In this document: positions 1-9,652 of the stretch, piece by piece
Position numbering within the stretch: the first letter of the stretch is position 1
Layout: the number at the start of each line of letters is the position of its first letter
From: Quillaja saponaria
Lineage: Eukaryota; Streptophyta; Magnoliopsida; Fabales; Quillajaceae
Direction of reading: 5' to 3'
Assembly (NCBI GenBank): GCA_029379385.1
Contig: CM055607.1
Coordinates: 29,385,235-29,449,234, forward strand
Length of the DNA: 64,000 nt
Position numbers and translations under genes: made by a program
The notes under the pieces: model-generated
Seen by the model: the letters and a program-made list of their open reading frames with translations, nothing else
The model's database searches: none
What the model was told of the DNA's origin: nothing

Positions 1-1663
1 TTGAAGTTCCAGTGCTTTGAGAAACCACTTCCTCATTATGTTCATCAACATTTGAAGCAAGTAAAGTGGCGTACTCATTATAAAGCTCATATAAAGACCC
101 ACGAATTGAAGCAATATTAGTTGTCACTTCATCTTTAGGGTAAATCAATGGAAAGCAAAACTCTATAAACCTCATTTTACATCTTGGATCCAATATAGCC
201 CCAAAAGCCATAAGCAAGTTACATTCACCCCAATACTTGTCAAACTTAGCCCTCATTTTCATTATCATCTCTTTCATGAAAATGTTTTGATCATTTGTTT
301 TCTTTTCCAAAACTTCTTTCACTCTGTAAATCTCAGAAAGAAACAAATTTGATGTTGGATACTCACTCCCAGATATCATCTTAGTAGAAACACTGAAAAC
401 TTCTAAAACTTCACAAACAAGCTCCACCCTATTCCAATCTTCAACACTAGGTAGATGTTTATAATGTGGTTCCCTTTTTTGAAACAAGGGAAATGCATCT
501 TTGAATTGTAATGCAAGTGTTAGCATTTCATAAGTTGAATTCCAACGAGTTGGACAATCTAAAATCAACTTCCTAGATGACAATTTCAATTGCTGAATTA
601 TCTCACTAAACTTTAAAAGTCTAGATTCAGAATTTTTTAAAAACTTCACACTTGCCCTTACATTCTCAATAACATCACCTATTGCACTCAAGCCAGCTTG
701 CACTAAAAGATTTAGAATATGTGCTGTGCAACGAACATGAAATAACTTTCCCCCCAACAACAAATGTTTTCTTCTTGAGAATGTATCTTTTAAAACATTA
801 ATAGCAACATCATTATAAGATGCATTATCCACTGAAACAGAAAAAACTTTACTTTCAATACTCCATTCAGTCATGCACTTAAACAAAGCATCAGCTATAT
901 CAACTCCACCACGTGGAGGAGGTACATCCACAAAGCTAAGGACTCTTTTTTGCAAATTCCAATTTGAATCAATAAAGTGTCCTATAACTACCATATACTC
1001 TATTTCTTGACCAGATCTCCAAAGATCAGTTGTTAAACTAATTTTGTTGACATTTTTCAATTGTGTCTTTAACTTTTTTTTCTCCCGTTCATAAATAGCC
1101 ATACAATCAGCTTTTGCAGTATTTCGTGTAATCTTTTGATACAAAGGAGAGCATGTTTTCATCATCATAGTAAAAAATTCTTCCTCCACAATAGAAAATG
1201 AATGCTCATGCACAAGAATAAAATTTGCTATACTATCTCTCACTTTTGCATTATCATACTGAAAAGTGGAAATGTCACTTGACTCACCTTTAGAGATACC
1301 AGGTGCCACTGGTACCACATTCAACATCCTTTGCGATCTTAATGCAATCTTCCTTCTTGTACAAGTGTTATCCAAATGCCTCTTTAATTGACTAGTAGTT
1401 CCAGCATACTTAAGCCTTTGCTTGCAGTGCATACATTCAGCTTTCTTAGTGCCATCACCAACTTCTATCTCCTTGAACTCTAGCCACACTTGAGATTTTT
1501 TCTTCCTTTTTTTATCAGGTATACCCTCATCTGTATCCTCCTCATCATCATCAATTTCAATCGGATCTCCTTGTGTACTATCCATTTCATGATCAAGCAA
1601 AAGTGGGCCTGTGATAGACTCTTCGACAGAAGGCAAAGGTGCATCTACTAAATTTTTTGACAT
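1..1663 (-). CDS. hAT-family transposase, zinc-finger BED type (3' end beyond window)
   Basis: Reading the minus strand from an ATG at 1663, one frame stays open for about 554 codons to the window edge. Residues 58-103 form a BED zinc finger (W60, C77-x2-C80, H96, C101) that should bind the element's ends. Later come hallmarks of plant hAT transposases: TTDLWRSGQ, SVDNASYND, FHVRCTAHILNLL and DCPTRWNSTYEML, and near the edge LYELYNEYATLL. The C-terminal hATC dimerisation domain is missing only because the window stops. An acidic stretch and a basic KKRKKK run (51-56) precede the BED finger. The start follows a good intron acceptor (TGCAG at about 1671-1675), so the leader is probably spliced, with exon 1 in the repeat-rich DNA near 2600. 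I saw no stop or frameshift in the parts translated by hand. The family assignment is firm; activity is inference. Confidence 0.92.
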   Translation of the reverse strand, partial: MSKNLVDAPLPSVEESITGPLLLDHEMDSTQGDPIEIDDDEEDTDEGIPDKKRKKKSQVWLEFKEIEVGDGTKKAECMHCKQRLKYAGTTSQLKRHLDNTCTRRKIALRSQRMLNVVPVAPGISKGESSDISTFQYDNAKVRDSIANFILVHEHSFSIVEEEFFTMMMKTCSPLYQKITRNTAKADCMAIYEREKKKLKTQLKNVNKISLTTDLWRSGQEIEYMVVIGHFIDSNWNLQKRVLSFVDVPPPRGGVDIADALFKCMTEWSIESKVFSVSVDNASYNDVAINVLKDTFSRRKHLLLGGKLFHVRCTAHILNLLVQAGLSAIGDVIENVRASVKFLKNSESRLLKFSEIIQQLKLSSRKLILDCPTRWNSTYEMLTLALQFKDAFPLFQKREPHYKHLPSVEDWNRVELVCEVLEVFSVSTKMISGSEYPTSNLFLSEIYRVKEVLEKKTNDQNIFMKEMIMKMRAKFDKYWGECNLLMAFGAILDPRCKMRFIEFCFPLIYPKDEVTTNIASIRGSLYELYNEYATLLASNVDEHNEEVVSQSTGTS

Positions 1664-1961
1664 AACAGAACCTGCATTAACAAAATTGCACAAGTATTAT
1701 TTTTTTAAAAAGAAAAACACAAAGGAAGCTGGATATGGTTGCATGATACAAAGTAATGATGCTTGAAGGATGTTTTAGCAAATGTTTAAACAGATTCTAT
1801 CTCAGTCTCCTATTTGCAGCCTTGCAGGTACATAGCAGGAGATTACTAAAAGTTCATAAACACTAAGTCACTAACCAATGACCAACAAAAAGAAATTACT
1901 AACCTTGCCTGTGAATCTGTGATGCTTGAGTCTTGAGAGTTGAGAGGCGTTGAAGAAAATG
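1664..1961 (-). other. Probable 5' leader intron of the hAT transposase
   Basis: Between the transposase ATG and the minisatellite the sequence is AT-rich and non-coding. An acceptor-like TGCAG on the minus strand sits 8 bases before the ATG. The donor was not located, so the exact intron is not defined. Confidence 0.4.
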
Positions 1962-2381
1962 TGAGGTGTGAAGCGTGAGGCGTGAGGCCGAGGGGTGAGG
2001 CGTGTGGCCGAGGCGTGAGGCGTGAGGCTTGAACAGAGAGGCGAGACCCGTGAAGCTTGAACAGAGAGGCGTGAGGCCGAGGCCGAGGAGTGAGGCGTGA
2101 GGCGTGAGGTCGAGGCCGAGGAGTGAGGCGTGAGGTCGAGGCCGAGGCGTGAGGCTGAGGCGTGAGGTCGAGGCCGAGGAGTGAGGCGTGAGGTCGAGGC
2201 CGAGGAGTGAGGTCGCGGCGTGAGGTCGAGGCCGGGTGTGAGGCAGAGGCGTGAGGCCGAGGCGTGAGGTCGAGGCCGAGGCGTGAGGCCGAGGAGTGAG
2301 GTCGCGGCGTGAGGTCGAGGCCGAGTGTGAGGTCGCGGCGTGAGGTCGAGGCCGAGTGTGAGGCTGAGGCGTGAGGAGTGA
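1962..2381. repeat. GC-rich minisatellite in the hAT leader (GAGGCGTGAGG / GAGGTCGAGGCCGAG units)
   Basis: The stretch is built almost wholly from variants of GTGAGGC, GTGAGGTC and GAGGCCGAG arranged in higher-order blocks of about 20-40 bases. It stands out sharply from the AT-rich surroundings. Strand asymmetry is strong: the plus strand is purine-rich and the minus (transcribed) strand is C/T-rich. Two overlapping minus-strand frames of about 250-270 codons run through it, but they encode only His/Ala/Ser/Arg/Pro/Leu repeats and result from the absence of stop triplets in the repeat. I do not call them genes. Confidence 0.85.
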
Positions 2382-2600
2382 GTCTTGAACAGAGAGGCGA
2401 GATCGGTGAGGCTTGAGCAGAGAGGGAATAGGTGGTTAGCTGGAACAGAGAGGCGTGAGGAGAGAAGAAAGATGGGTGGCTGACGGTGTGAGAACAGAGA
2501 AGCAAGAAATGGCTGGCTAGAACAGAAAGGCAAATGGGCGTGAGACTTGAGCAGAGAGGAAAGCAATGGTTGGTCGGCGTGGGGCAAGACTGCAACTCTG

Positions 2601-2640
2601 CAAGAGGCAAGAGGCAAGAGGCAAGAGGCAAGAGGCAGGC
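2601..2640. repeat. Heptamer tandem repeat (AAGAGGC), about five copies
   Basis: Five tandem copies of AAGAGGC from about 2602 to 2636, followed by a partial GGCAAGAG. The repeat lies at the outer edge of the hAT leader, probably in its first non-coding exon. Confidence 0.85.
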
Positions 2641-2971
2641 AAGAGTGCTGGCGGCGTTGAAAAACATTGATGCAAGAAGAGATGAAACCCTATCTTCCTA
2701 AATCTCAATTGTATATTTTTTATATTTTTTTTTCCTTTTTTTTGTTGTATTTCTAATTATTGTTTGGCTGTTGTACAATTTGGCTATTTCAATTCTATTT
2801 AAAATACTAAACTATACTATAATTATTAAATTAAAAATAATATAAGTCTATTAGATTTTTAATGTTATATATTAATGTAAATAATATAATTATTTATTTA
2901 TTACAAAATAAAAAATAAATATTTATTATATATTATATATTATATTAAAAAATTATATATTTAATTATTTT

Positions 2972-3156
2972 TCACGAGCTGGCTCGCGAGCTTACGAGCC
3001 GAGCTTTGCAAAGATTGAGCTCAGCTCGTTTACTAAACGAGCTCAAAAGTAAAGCTCAAGATCGGCTCGTTTAGTAAACGAGTCGAGCTCGAGCCGAGCT
3101 CTTGACGAGTAGCTCACGAGCTGCTCGCGAGCTAGCTCGGCTCATTGCCAGCCCTA
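2972..3156 (-). repeat. hAT subterminal region rich in GAGCTCG/CTCGCGAG palindromic words
   Basis: About 185 bases packed with GAGCC, GAGCT, CTCGCGAG and ACGAGC in both orientations, ending at the terminus TAGGGCTGGCAATGAGCC (minus strand). Dense short subterminal repeats are typical transposase-binding regions of hAT elements. The same words in nearly the same order occur at the right end of the small element at 8017-8427, which marks the two as one family. Confidence 0.75.
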
Positions 3157-4860
3157 CTCCTATTATATGCTTTGTCAAGATATTTAAAAGCCTTCTTCAT
3201 TGATAACCTTATCACCTAAAGTCTAATCCATATTAATTGACATGTAATAGTTTAAAGGAAAACTTTCATAACTAAACCTATATAAGTTTAAATATAAGTT
3301 TAGTAAGTAAAAGAGTATAACAATAATGTTTATGAACTAAGTAGTATTTGAAATTATGAATTTCAGTTCTGGATTCCAATATGAACCTGATGAGACGCAT
3401 GGACACAAGTGTTAGTGACGAATGAAATGGGTAACAGGTGAGTGGTTAATTGCTGCCTTTAGGGGCTAGATTAGTATGTGTGATTATATGTTTATTTGAA
3501 TATGCGTGATACATGGAAAGTAAGCTAGTGGAGTATTTCAGTAATTTGCTTGAATAATGTTTGCTTGATATTGGTTACTGTGTTGACATTATTTGTGGTT
3601 GATAAGGGCCAACTCGTGAATATTTTTTGGAAAATGGTTTTTATTTCTGAAATCAAGATCCAGGTGCACCTAGGATACCTTGATTTAAAATCATGAGAAA
3701 TTCTGATAAATGTTTTTTTTTTAAATTGAGTGCTTAGCCCCAGTGGGATGGATTGTGTACGGAAATTAATTTGTTGTGGGGGAGTGTAAATGCCCGGTAA
3801 GGGGTGATAATGTTGTGCGGGGCTGGGTCACTCGTTGGTCCTTTGATTGCTTTGTGTGATAGTGTTACTCTGATGTAAATTGTGATTCTGTATGTCATAT
3901 AAATTGTGAAATTGTGAAATGTACGACGTATATGGGTAACGTGAAATGTTTTATGAAAAATATTACATGATGTTAATTTATGTGTTACATATTTGTGTTT
4001 TGTGATGCTAGTACCTTTTGGGTACGATTTTTCACTCACGGAGTCCCTTAGACTCACCCCTTTCTCGTGAATTTTTTTATAGTGACAGGAGTTCGGTATA
4101 TGGCATCGCCGAGCTTATGACTTGCCAAGTGAATACGGCTCGGTGTTTTCAGGATCCCAGACTTGCAGTTAAGGATGAAAGTTTGCAGCCACACTAGAAC
4201 TGTGAGGTGTCAAATTTTGGTGTGATATAAGAGTCTAGTTATTTTGCTTTGGTTAGGATATGGTCGGAGCAGAGCTCCTTGTTGTATTGGTATTATGGTT
4301 GCATGAGATCAAGCATATAGGTTTGTATTTGAGGTATGTTCCTTATGGATATGGATCCATGCTAATATCTTTTTGTAAATCTTTAGCTATTTCAGCAAAT
4401 AAAAGGTTTACAATAAATGTTCGTTTTATAACAGTTATTTTATCCTTTGGATGGGTTAAGAGTCATGTTCGTCACTTTGTTTTGGATTCAGGGCTAAATA
4501 GGTTGGTTCTCCAGTCCTCCAGCCAGTCATGCCTCCATGAGGGTGTGACATGTCAGGCTAAGTGGCCTAGTAAAGAAGAGGCAAACGAAGAGGAGAGGCT
4601 AGTAAGGGTGCTCGCCAAGGCTGAAGCCGCTGCAGAAAAGGAAGAGTCCGATAAAGAGGCTAAGGACGAAGAAGCTGCTGGCGAGGAGGCTGCTCAAAAC
4701 ACTGACACCAACATAGATAGAGATGATAAGTCGGTCAACAATGGAACTAGCGACCAGCAGTCCAGCTTACACTTTGAATTTGTGATGTATTTAACAATAT
4801 TGAATTATGAATTTGTGATATGTATTTTACACATTTATGGATGAAGCTCTTATTTTCTAC
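3157..4860. other. Repeat-derived DNA, probably retrotransposon LTR remnant; no gene supported
   Basis: No intact gene is seen. Around 3990-4250 the wording (a line of TTTTCACTCACGG, then GACTCACCCC, then GTGACAGGAG) resembles the promoter/leader part of plant Ty3/gypsy LTRs on the plus strand. This is recognition from memory and is not proved by a repeat pair. A plus-strand open frame at 4260-4844 has a Glu/Ala/Lys-rich acidic second half (about codons 100-165) and no recognised domain. It is more likely a fragment of a retroelement ORF or captured sequence than a host gene. Confidence 0.35.
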
Positions 4861-5499
4861 TTTAACTTGTATTTATTCTACTTCTAATTTATAAAGAAAT
4901 TCATACTCGGCAACCTAAATTTATGTACCCATAATTCATGTAAAGTCCTTCTTCTTAGTCGCAGAATTTATTCTGTCGTCATTTTCTCATCCCAATGGGG
5001 TATACGGGTTCCACTAGGTCGGACTCAGCAAGAGTCGTACTTTTGGAGATTTATATATCCGAGCAAGGAATAACAAAATTGGACATCATAGCCAATCATG
5101 CTAACTTCTCGGGGCTCCACCATGCTGGTATAGGGTTTAACCTTTAACGTCCGTAAGTGATGGTTCCTCCTTGTACTTTACACTCCCTACAGACAAGCTC
5201 AAGGGTAGCTCAAACCGCGGGGATAAAGCCTACCAATCTTACTTGCTAGCACGTCGAGCACCACAGGAGGTTAGGTTCTCTGTCTATGTCATTGATCGAC
5301 CAGGTGAATCTTAACCATTTTTTGCCCATGGATTTCTTGGCAAAGCCTTATACATTAAAGTAAATAAGGCATTGATAATCTACAAAAAGAGAATTCTATA
5401 TATAGTGATACGGACAATTACAAAACAAGGCAATCTGTAGTGTCATCGAGCTGTGTACATTAACGATGGTATATTTTAAGATGTTACGCATTGAAACTA
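4861..5499. other. Non-coding 3' flank of the decayed gypsy element
   Basis: This stretch lies downstream (minus strand) of the integrase C-terminus. It should hold the 3' untranslated part and perhaps the 3' LTR of the Ty3/gypsy element. I could not find a matching direct repeat near 11.2 kb, so no LTR is called. Confidence 0.3.
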
Positions 5500-6500
5500 C
5501 TTGGGAGAATCTTTTCATTGTTTGTCCTGATTTTATAAGCTCCAGGGCCTACCACCTCGTCGATTTGGTATGGGCCTCCCTAAGATTCTCTGAATTTTCC
5601 ATCCAAGCTGCCACTTTTCAACTAATTTAGTATGAGAACCAAATTGCCTGCTTTCAGAGGTCTTGCCTTTACTTTGTCGTTAAAGTACCGGGCTGTAATG
5701 TGTTAGTAGGCGATCTGACGAATACGAGCTTTTCCCCTAGTTTCTTCTAGAAGGTCAAGGCTTGCCTTCATCTCTGCCTTGTTGCTATTTTCACTGAAAA
5801 ATTCCACCCAGGGTGAACAGAGCTTTATTTCTACCGAAATGACTGCCTATGAGCCATAAGTGAGGTTGAAAAGCATTTCTCCTGTAGTGACCTTCATCGT
5901 AGTTCGGTATAACTATAGCAAATTTTGCAAATGCTTTTCCCAGTTTAGTTTATTCTTGTCTACTTTTTTCTTCAACCCTTATAAAAGCACCTTATTAATC
6001 GCTTCTACTTGCCCATTCTCCTACGGATAAGCTACCGAGGAGAAACACAAATCTATTCCTAACTCAGAACACCAAGTCCTAGTAGGTCTGCAGTCAAACT
6101 ATTTTCTGTGGTTCGTAACAATTACCCTAGATATTCCGAAATGAAAGACGATATTTTTTCACATGAACTTTTCCACCGCCTTTGCAGTAATGAAGGTTGT
6201 AAGCTCGGCTTCAGCCCACTTGGTGAAGTATAAATTTCCCACTCTCCCAGCCTTGCCCACAGAAAAAGGTTCTAGGATATCTAAACCCCAAATAGCAAAA
6301 GCCTAAGGGCATTTAATGGGTATCAGCAAGTTTGGAGGTAGCCAAGGTACCCTAGCCGACTTCTAACAGTTATCACATATTCTTACCCATGACTCGGCGT
6401 CCTTCTGGAAGGTAGGCCAATAATACCTTGCTTTCAAAACTTTTTGTTCCAAAGCTCTAAAACCTATGTGTGCTCCACATACCCCCTATATACCTCGACC
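5500..6500 (-). pseudogene. Retrotransposon integrase remnant
   Basis: Minus-strand translation across several frames gives the integrase zinc-binding and core domains: ARYYWPTFQKDAESW, ICDNC, ARVPWLPPNLLIPI, WGLDIL, FTKWAEAE, then GEMLFNLTYGS, LDLLEETRGKARIRQIAY and finally GPGAYKIR with SFNA and HLKIY near 5480-5560. The first catalytic Asp is visible in WGLDIL. The usual TDNG around the second is degraded to TNHR, and in-frame stops are frequent. It cannot encode a working enzyme. Confidence 0.85.
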
Positions 6501-6985
6501 AGGGCGTACTCTGACTCTTCAGCAAACAAGCATTTCAGATACAGATGGGTAAAAGATCTCCTATATAGCTAACCTTGTATCACACAATATCTTGAAGCTC
6601 TCTTCTTGACGGTTTTGGCTTCTGCTCCATCAGCAATAAGTAAGCCAGATTGTAAATACTCTACTATCGGGGTCGTCCAAGAGGGAGCAGACGGTCGTAC
6701 TGCCAATAGTTATGACTGTTCATAGCTTGATTTCTTCAAGGTGTGAGTTCGAACATTATTGTCATTTTCTCCCCATTGAATCGTCAAGTCTAGATAGCTC
6801 ATCAACCTTGTCCATTCAAATTTTTAGGTATATGTTGTATAAATATCTTAGCAAAGTGAGTGGTGAGCTGCTTTACCTTTTTTAGATATTGAATCATTAT
6901 AAGCTATCTGGTTAGGAATTCACCTACTATCTGCTTGACAATTAATTAAGAATCACAAAAGACCTTCAACTCCAACTGCTTTGGC

Positions 6986-7294
6986 CTATTTCAAGCTTAA
7001 AATCAGTACTTCGTGTTTTACGGCATTATTAGAGGCTAAAAAGTCAAACTTAATGGCGCACTCGGTGACCTGCCCGTCTAAGCACCTTAAAGTAGCTCCT
7101 GCCCTACTACCATATTTCCTTAAGGACCCATCAACAAAAATCAACCACCCATCTTGCTTAGGTAATTCCATGTCAGGGTCTGGATTCCCCAATGTTTCAG
7201 GCGAAAACGTACACTCGACAATAAAATCTGCCAGTGCTTGGGCCTTGATTGTGGTTTCTAGGACTATACTTGATGTCGAATTCACGGAGCTCAA
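6986..7294 (-). pseudogene. Retrotransposon RNase H remnant
   Basis: An open stretch of 102 codons resembles the plant Tat-lineage extra RNase H: AQALADFIVECT, then WLIFVDGSLRKYGSRAGATL, then TECAIKFDFLASNNAVKHEVLIL. The first catalytic Asp (FVDGS) is present. The expected NNEAEYEAL appears as NNAVKHEVL, so acidic residues are lost. It lies between the reverse transcriptase and integrase fragments, as expected for this lineage. The overlapping plus-strand frame at 6981-7367 is its antisense shadow. Confidence 0.8.
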
Positions 7295-7689
7295 CCGACC
7301 ATTAAACCATTCTACCCAAGGTGTTAGGGCTTCTGAAGGACTTTCTTTAATGACTGATTTGTTCTAACTTCTACTACGTGGGCTGGAAGTTTGGCCGAAG
7401 CTTGCGAGCCGAGCTCACCAAGGCCAAGGTGACCTTTTCAATATGCGGGTATCTGATCTCCTCACCCTGAAGTACCCTGTAAGCATCATACACAGGCTAT
7501 TGCTGCTAACCATTTTCCTTAAGTAAAACTGAATTGGCTGCCACCAATGAGGTGCGAAGGTACATGATCAGCATTTCGCCCTCTCGTAGCTTTCCTAATA
7601 CTGAGATCAAGGTCAAATATTCTTTCAATTATTGAAACACTTTCTCACATTCCTCTGTCTTTGTCCATGAGAAAACTTTCTTCAAAATT

Positions 7690-8016
7690 TGAAAAAACAG
7701 AAAGCACCGGTCCGCTAACTTGGACATGAACCTTACCAGCGCAGTAACTCAACCTGTTAACCTCTGAACCTTCTTGACAGACATCGAGCTTTGCTTGTCC
7801 AAAATAGCTATAATCTTGGAAGGATTAGCCTCTATACCTCTCGTCGTAACCATAAAATTAAGAAACTTGCCTTCAAAAATGCCAAATGCACACTTTGTGA
7901 GGTCACACTTCAACCTGTTTTTGTTTATCGTTGAGAAGATTTCCCGTAAGTCTTGTACATGTCCTCCCATATTGAAGAATGAAGCTCTTAATCAGCATGT
8001 CATCGACATATACCTC
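7690..8016 (-). pseudogene. Retrotransposon reverse transcriptase, C-terminal half
   Basis: The minus strand reads EVYVDDMLIKS next to the hAT insertion (YVDD is the reverse transcriptase active site). After a short frameshift it continues with HVQDLREIFSTINKNRLK, CDLTKCAFGIFEGKFLNF, TRGIEANPSKIIAILD and KVQRLTG, the palm-thumb region of Tat-type elements. The insertion falls two codons before YVDD, and the N-terminal half resumes at 8428. Confidence 0.85.
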
Positions 8017-8427
8017 TAGGGGTGTCAACGAGCCGAGCTTGAGCCGAGTTTTGGCAAAGCTCGGCTTGGCTTGTCTTACTTTAGGCAAGCTCGAGCTCGC
8101 GAGTTTAAGCTCTTTAAAAGCTTGCGAGCAAATATTCAAACTCGGCTTGGTTCGTTAAGGGCTCTTGAAAATTCTAAAAAAGTTTTGTAAGCAATGATAG
8201 TTAAACCCAAGACCACTTTAGTAAGTATTTATACAAATTACTACTAAACAAAGCAACAATTTATGTTAGTTTTTTATACATAAATAAATTTATTATAAAT
8301 GTATATATAAATAATATTAAACGATCTAGTTCGCGAGCTCACGAGCCGAGCTTTGGAAAGATTAACCTCGGCTCATTTTACTAAAAACGAGTAGCTTACG
8401 AGCTAGCTTGGCTCATTATCACCCCTA
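8017..8427. mobile_element. Non-autonomous hAT element (411 bp) inserted in the reverse transcriptase
   Basis: The left end reads TAGGGGTGTCAACGAGCC. The right end, reversed, reads TAGGGGTGATAATGAGCC. These imperfect terminal inverted repeats flank an AT-rich core with no coding capacity. The 8 bases outside each end (tatacctc at 8009-8016, aatacttc at 8428-8435) match at 6 of 8 positions and read as the duplicated codons around EVY of the reverse transcriptase, so they are an aged 8-bp target-site duplication. About 100 bases inside the right end resemble the terminus of the autonomous hAT at 3156, so it probably depends on the same transposase family. Confidence 0.88.
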
Positions 8428-8860
8428 AATACTTCCACATTGCGACTTATTTGGTCTCTAAATATCTTGTTCACCAAGAGCTGGTAGGTCGCCCCAACGT
8501 TCTTTAAACCGAACGACATTATTCTAAACTAGTAGGTTCCTATTTCTGCAACAAATGAGGTCTTCTCTTAGTCTTCTTCTGCTAACTTAATCTAATTATA
8601 ACCTCATACACATCCATAAAGCTTAAAAGTTTGTTTCAGGAAGAGCTTTCAACCAGCCTATCTATCTGGGATAAAGGAAAGATATCCTTTGGACAAGCCT
8701 CATTCAGATCAATAAAGTACACACACATCCCCCATTTCTCGCTCTGCCTTCTTACTATGACCACGTTAGCCAACTAGTCTGGTTAGTGTATTTCCCTGAT
8801 AAAACCTTCCACAAACAACATGGAGACCTCCTCTTGAATATCCTTCTACCCATCCACGAC
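8428..8860 (-). pseudogene. Retrotransposon reverse transcriptase, N-terminal half
   Basis: Minus-strand fragments in shifting frames read LANVVIVRR, KWGMCVYFIDLNEACPKD, FPLSQIDRLVESS, LLSFMDVYE and, next to the hAT element, MSFGLKNVGATYQLLVN followed by DQISRNVEV. These are the consecutive palm motifs of a gypsy reverse transcriptase, the last leading directly into YVDD on the other side of the insertion. Several stops and frameshifts are present. Confidence 0.85.
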
Positions 8861-9239
8861 AAAGTTTCTCTTCTTATGCCTTACTGGGAGGGATCTTGAG
8901 TTTATGTTCAGTTTGTAGTGTACGATAGAATGATCTATCCCAGGCATATCATTAGTAGACCAGGCGAAAGCCTGCGCATTTTCCTTAAGGACCATTATTA
9001 AGGCCTCTCTTACTTCTTATCCTATCCCGATTCCCACTAACATGGTTCTGTCCAGGTCGCCTTCAAAAAGGCTAACTGAGGCAAACTTCCCCACTGATTC
9101 AGCTCTTTTCTAGACATCCATCCTCTTTGCAGGTCTGGACCCTGACATCATCCATGCAGGACCTCGATTATTCTTGTGTGTAAACTCTCGAAGGAACAAT
9201 GTCTGGTCACTCTCTGGAGGTTAGGAATTTTAAACAAAC
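8861..9239. other. Decayed pol linker of the gypsy element
   Basis: Lies between the protease and reverse transcriptase fragments of the minus-strand element. No clear conserved motif was picked out by eye, and no host gene is seen. Confidence 0.4.
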
Positions 9240-9620
9240 ATGCCAATAGGAGGGTATCGCCTTAGCAGCATTCAAAAAAGGGTAACCCAATATGATGTTA
9301 TAAGCCAACGGTATCCTTACTACACAGAATTATACTATAACAGTATTGCTGAGATCTTTATTTTTCAGGGTGACTGACAGCTCGACTGCCCCTTCCACCT
9401 CTACTGATTCAACATTAAAGCCAACTAAGGAACCATCAAAAGGTTTAAGTGTCTCCTTTAAGATTCCCATCTATTCAAAACAATTAGAGTACATATGATA
9501 TCTGCCGAGCTTCCGTTGTCTACTAGGATCCACTGTTCCTGATAGTTGGAGATCTTGTTGGACACTATTAAGGCGTCATCATAGGGGGGTTTCTCCCTGC
9601 CTAAATCCTCATCCGAGAAA
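9240..9620 (-). pseudogene. Retrotransposon aspartic protease remnant
   Basis: The minus strand reads PYDDALIVSNKISNYQEQW then ILVDNGSSADII near 9490-9600. This matches the plant gypsy protease segment in which the active-site loop is normally VDGGSSADIL or VDNGSSADIL. The following residues are scattered over several frames. Confidence 0.75.
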
Positions 9621-9652
9621 GTTATGGCGCTCGACGAGCCTTTTTCCCAAGG

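Larger units (their letters stand above)
1..3156 (-). mobile_element. hAT DNA transposon, 5' part with transposase; terminus at 3156
   Basis: The transposase gene, its repeat-rich leader and a terminal region lie in the expected order on the minus strand. The outer end reads, on the minus strand, TAGGGCTGGCAATGAGCC, the TAGGG..GAGCC type of hAT terminus also seen at both ends of the small element at 8017-8427. The 8 bases just outside the end (3157-3164, ctcctatt) would be one copy of the target-site duplication. The partner copy lies left of the window, so it cannot be confirmed. The coding frame is open, so the element may be young or still autonomous. Confidence 0.8.

Noticed and set aside
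3734..4057. 107-codon minus-strand frame rich in Thr/His/Ile
   Set aside because: Lies across LTR-like repeat sequence; no domain and no gene-like context.
6981..7367. 128-codon plus-strand frame
   Set aside because: It is the antisense of the retrotransposon RNase H fragment, which has clear family motifs.
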